7,326 nt of DNA. Source: Nitrososphaerota archaeon (GTDB lineage Archaea > Thermoproteota > Nitrososphaeria > Nitrososphaerales > Nitrosopumilaceae). The stretch's first letter is position 1. Each line of letters opens with the position of its first letter. The translations under genes and the position numbers were made by a program. This document shows, one piece after another, positions 5,806 through 7,326 of this stretch. The notes under the pieces were generated by a model. It saw only the letters and a program-made list of their open reading frames with translations. It was not told where the DNA came from and made no database searches. The stretch spans positions 1 to 7,326 of the forward strand of contig JAGWGO010000071.1 in NCBI GenBank assembly GCA_028867395.1, read 5' to 3'.

Positions 5806-5922
5806 TTAGGACTCTGGCCAGTTGGTCTGGCATTTGGCACAGCTTCCTCGAAGGCCACGGTACCGCGAGTCCCAGTAGATCAAGGCACCACTTGATCCGC
5901 AACTCATACATGATACTTTCAT
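5806..5922 (-). CDS. Zinc-ribbon microprotein, 38 aa
   Basis: Minus-strand ATG 5922 opens MKVSCMSCGSSGALIYWDSR, then YRGLRGSCAKCQTNWPES and TAA at 5808-5806. Two CxxC knuckles (Cys5/Cys8 and Cys28/Cys31), 19 residues apart, with a central beta-hairpin (ALIYWDSRYRGLRG), make a complete four-cysteine zinc ribbon. Closely similar small zinc ribbons with CGS...YW...RGLRG are, as I recall, widespread in thaumarchaea; partner and role are unknown. An in-frame TAG three codons upstream fixes the start near 5922 (ATG 5907 is an internal alternative). A TATA-like TAATAT lies about 27 nt before the ATG, fitting a leaderless transcript. It is divergent from the RAM-domain gene at 6031. The longer overlapping minus-strand frame (5675-5947) lacks any such signature and is a shadow. 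Confidence 0.7.
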   Translation of the reverse strand: MKVSCMSCGSSGALIYWDSRYRGLRGSCAKCQTNWPES

Positions 5923-6030
5923 GATTATCTATTGCACTAGATTCCATATTACTTGAGCTTGCAAGAACAGCTAAGTACTTGCGTTAGAGTCCTAGTCTAC
6001 CATATCAACCTCTTCTGGTATATTGATATC

Positions 6031-6267
6031 ATGGAAGCATACATGCTCATAAGATGCGAAGAGGGCTGTGAAAGAAAAGTGATAGAGAAGATGAATGAAA
6101 TAGAAGGAATAATTGACTACCAAGAGACAATAGGAACATTCGATATTATTGCAAAAATAGAGTGCAGAGGCGATGGTCTAATCTCAAAGGTTCTCAGGTT
6201 GCCAGAGGTAAGAAAAGTGACTTCGTTGACTACATGTGCGGCACAAGCCACCGTTATTGCAACATAA
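6031..6267 (+). CDS. Stand-alone Lrp/AsnC ligand-binding (RAM) domain protein, 78 aa
   Basis: The product is MEAYMLIRCEEGCERKVIEK...IDYQETIGTFDIIAKIECRG...VLRLPEVRKVTSLTTC..., a full beta-alpha-beta-beta-alpha-beta RAM fold. It has the family hallmark G-[TY]-[FY]-D-[IV]-[IV] (GTFDII, about residues 37-42) and a PEVRKVTSLTT end, as in Lrp/AsnC C-terminal domains. No helix-turn-helix is present: the frame extends upstream to 5953, but that part (MSLQEQLSTCVRVLVYHINL) is not an HTH and has no homology that I can see. ATG 6031 at AYMLI is therefore the likely start. Such small archaeal modulators form octamers or decamers, bind amino acids and may hetero-assemble with full Lrp regulators (family knowledge). 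The ligand is unknown. It is probably monocistronic, divergent from the zinc-ribbon gene at 5806-5922. Confidence 0.85.
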   Translation: MEAYMLIRCEEGCERKVIEKMNEIEGIIDYQETIGTFDIIAKIECRGDGLISKVLRLPEVRKVTSLTTCAAQATVIAT

Positions 6268-6457
6268 CTGTAAACGGTATAAAAATGAACCTCTCTTTTT
6301 TTGAAAAAATATTTGTCAAAAAATATAGAATAGATTTGAAGAGGTGATAAAGAAAACTACCTAAATGTTATCTAGATCCACCAGAAGGTAATTAAAATCT
6401 GGAAGAGTCTTGCATCTATTTTCTAGGAAAAAATATGATGTTCATTTAAAGGAATCT
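6268..6457. other. Convergent intergenic region
   Basis: No convincing gene lies here. A GGTATAAAA box at 6274-6282 is followed at once by a 20-codon frame (MNLSFFEKIF..., ATG 6285) too short to support. The stretch separates the 3' ends of the RAM-domain gene and the 70-aa gene. Confidence 0.3.
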
Positions 6458-6670
6458 TTATTCTTTGTGTTTGTTACCTCTTTTCCACATCTGAATCTGT
6501 CCGCCATAGACTTCATCATTATATACAAATGATGGGATCTGCGCATAATACCCCTCTCTTCCGGTACTAAATGTTTTTTTAGGCAAGGGGATCTCATGTT
6601 CTTTACCATCAGGCATCTTGATTTTGGCAATCACGATGCTGGTATTTTGCTTTTTATCTTCTTCACTCAT
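6458..6670 (-). CDS. Small hypothetical protein, 70 aa
   Basis: The product starts MSEEDKKQNTSIVIAKIKMP and continues DGKEHEIPLPKKTFSTGREG, YYAQIPSFVYNDEVYGGQIQ, ending MWKRGNKHKE. It is a compact, soluble, beta-rich protein with no cysteines, signal peptide or membrane segment. The pattern suggests a small barrel-like or single-sheet domain (IVIAKIKMPDG, GYYAQIPSFVYNDEVYGGQIQMW). I recall similar short proteins among conserved hypotheticals of thaumarchaea but no function. The start is well fixed: a TATA box at 6697-6702 lies 26 nt upstream of ATG 6670 with no Shine-Dalgarno. The overlapping frame at 6442-6630 is a shadow. It is divergent from the partial gene at 6941, with 270 bp between. 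Confidence 0.75.
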   Translation of the reverse strand: MSEEDKKQNTSIVIAKIKMPDGKEHEIPLPKKTFSTGREGYYAQIPSFVYNDEVYGGQIQMWKRGNKHKE

Positions 6671-6696
6671 GATGATACCCGTAAATCAGAGAGCTC

Positions 6697-6702
6697 TATA
6701 AA
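6697..6702 (-). promoter_or_regulatory. TATA box for the 70-aa gene
   Basis: TTTATA on the minus strand, inside the AT-rich ATAATTTTATAG, lies 26 nt before ATG 6670. Spacing and absence of a ribosome-binding site indicate leaderless transcription. This is the clearest core promoter in the window. Confidence 0.6.
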
Positions 6703-6905
6703 ATTATAACCCTCACAATCGTGTTCCTAATACTAGGTTCTTAATTTTATTCACCAGTAAAACTGTCGACAAAGCAGGTTTTGATCATATAGATAACAAT
6801 GTAAAATTTAGAGAATTTTGAAAATTTTAATGACTTTAACCACCTACGACTAATTTATACCTTTATTGGCATAGTTGCAAGTCTACCATCAAGTAAGTGT
6901 CTTGT

Positions 6906-6912
6906 TTTATAT
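6906..6912 (+). promoter_or_regulatory. TATA box for the right-edge gene
   Basis: TTTATAT ends 28 nt before ATG 6941 on the plus strand, placing transcription start at or within a few bases of the start codon. A second TTTATAC near 6854 is another possible box, about 85 nt upstream, so two starts are possible. Confidence 0.45.
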
Positions 6913-6940
6913 CCTAGAACCAAAATCAACTCTTCTGACA

Positions 6941-7326
6941 ATGTACGATTTACTAGTTAGCTCTGTAGAAAATCTGCAAAAAAGCAAGTACAGCAAGGGT
7001 AATAGACGAAATCTTGGATATGTCCTTGGTGCACTGCGTCAGGCAAACACATTGTTCAAGCCCCAAAGCATATCTGACAATATGTCCTCTCTGAGCTTTC
7101 GATATGTCAAACAAGAAGATCAGATACCAAGGATACTAGAAGAATTCATTACTGAATTTGAGAAAGAATTGCCTGAGGCAACCACCTTTAATGTGAAAAT
7201 CTATTCTCACTTTACCATCTTGGCACTAAAGATTACAAGATGCATCTCAGATGATAAGAGACGTGGGCTTGAATCTGCACATACGCTTGAAAAGATGAAT
7301 CATTTATTCCAAAGATATCCCATCAT
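6941..7326 (+). CDS. Hypothetical protein, 3'-truncated by the window edge (first 128 aa)
   Basis: From ATG 6941 the frame is open to the window end. It begins MYDLLVSSVENLQKSKYSKG and continues through basic, mostly helical sequence (RRNLGYVLGALRQANTLFKP; IPRILEEFITEFEKELPEAT; KIYSHFTILALKITRCISDD; KRRGLESAHTLEKMNHLFQR). There is no signal peptide, transmembrane helix, metal-binding cluster or nucleotide-binding loop in the visible part. Long continuous frame, normal composition and a properly spaced TATA box support a real gene of the local genome. The family is not recognised, and the missing 3' part could carry the diagnostic domain. Confidence 0.75.
   Translation, partial: MYDLLVSSVENLQKSKYSKGNRRNLGYVLGALRQANTLFKPQSISDNMSSLSFRYVKQEDQIPRILEEFITEFEKELPEATTFNVKIYSHFTILALKITRCISDDKRRGLESAHTLEKMNHLFQRYPI

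Noticed and set aside
5878..5897. Hairpin GATCAAG-GCACCA-CTTGATC
   Set aside because: It lies inside the zinc-ribbon coding sequence and has no T-tract, so it is not called a terminator or tRNA part.
5795..5900. GC-richer stretch resembling a tRNA on either strand
   Set aside because: No T-loop consensus or acceptor pairing can be formed; the protein-coding reading explains it.
5675..5947. Minus-strand frame of 90 codons
   Set aside because: It overlaps the zinc-ribbon gene in another frame; the four-cysteine signature in that frame is decisive.
5953..6030. N-terminal extension of the RAM-domain frame
   Set aside because: It contains no helix-turn-helix, and the canonical first strand begins at ATG 6031.

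Overview
The window reads as chromosome of an ammonia-oxidiser-type archaeon (Nitrososphaerota/Thaumarchaeota), moderately AT-rich. This rests on three things. First, secreted, sequon-rich proteins carry the thaumarchaeal Cys...SPACV...ERGW motif. Second, there is a relic of the CDC48/VAT N-domain. Third, TATA-like boxes sit about 25-30 nt before start codons with no Shine-Dalgarno, as expected for leaderless archaeal transcripts. No tRNA, rRNA, CRISPR or transposase was found. Genus is not assignable from this window.

Layout. 1-716 (minus): 5'-part of a gene for an exported protein, running off the left edge, with no ATG/GTG/TTG ahead of its signal peptide. 721-927: non-coding. 928-1915 (minus): a frameshifted gene ending in PLL-type beta-propeller lectin blades. 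2005-2106 and 2597-2698: two direct repeats, about 91% identical, bracketing a small tail-to-tail gene pair (2163-2387 plus; 2344-2517 minus, with a perfect palindrome before its start). 2714-4129 (minus): a 471-residue exported protein sharing the SPACV/ERGW motif with the left-edge gene. 4331-4657 (plus): a coiled-coil protein.

4783-5649 is a gene graveyard. It holds an orphan, frameshifted CDC48-type N-domain (minus), the C-terminal tail of a beta-rich protein (plus), and a signal peptide plus 23 residues of another exported protein with an apparently intact promoter (plus). After it come a 38-residue zinc-ribbon microprotein (5806-5922, minus), a stand-alone Lrp/AsnC RAM-domain protein (6031-6267, plus), a 70-residue conserved-looking hypothetical protein (6458-6670, minus) and the 5'-part of an unknown gene leaving the right edge (6941-, plus).

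Genes are mostly single transcription units on alternating strands; no operon is evident. The common theme is cell-surface biology (three exported proteins or fragments, plus a lectin-like propeller) mixed with small regulators or zinc-ribbon proteins and decayed genes. This is typical of an accessory, recombination-prone stretch. No complete novel system can be claimed. The most unusual items are the repeat-flanked two-gene cassette and the orphan CDC48 N-domain.
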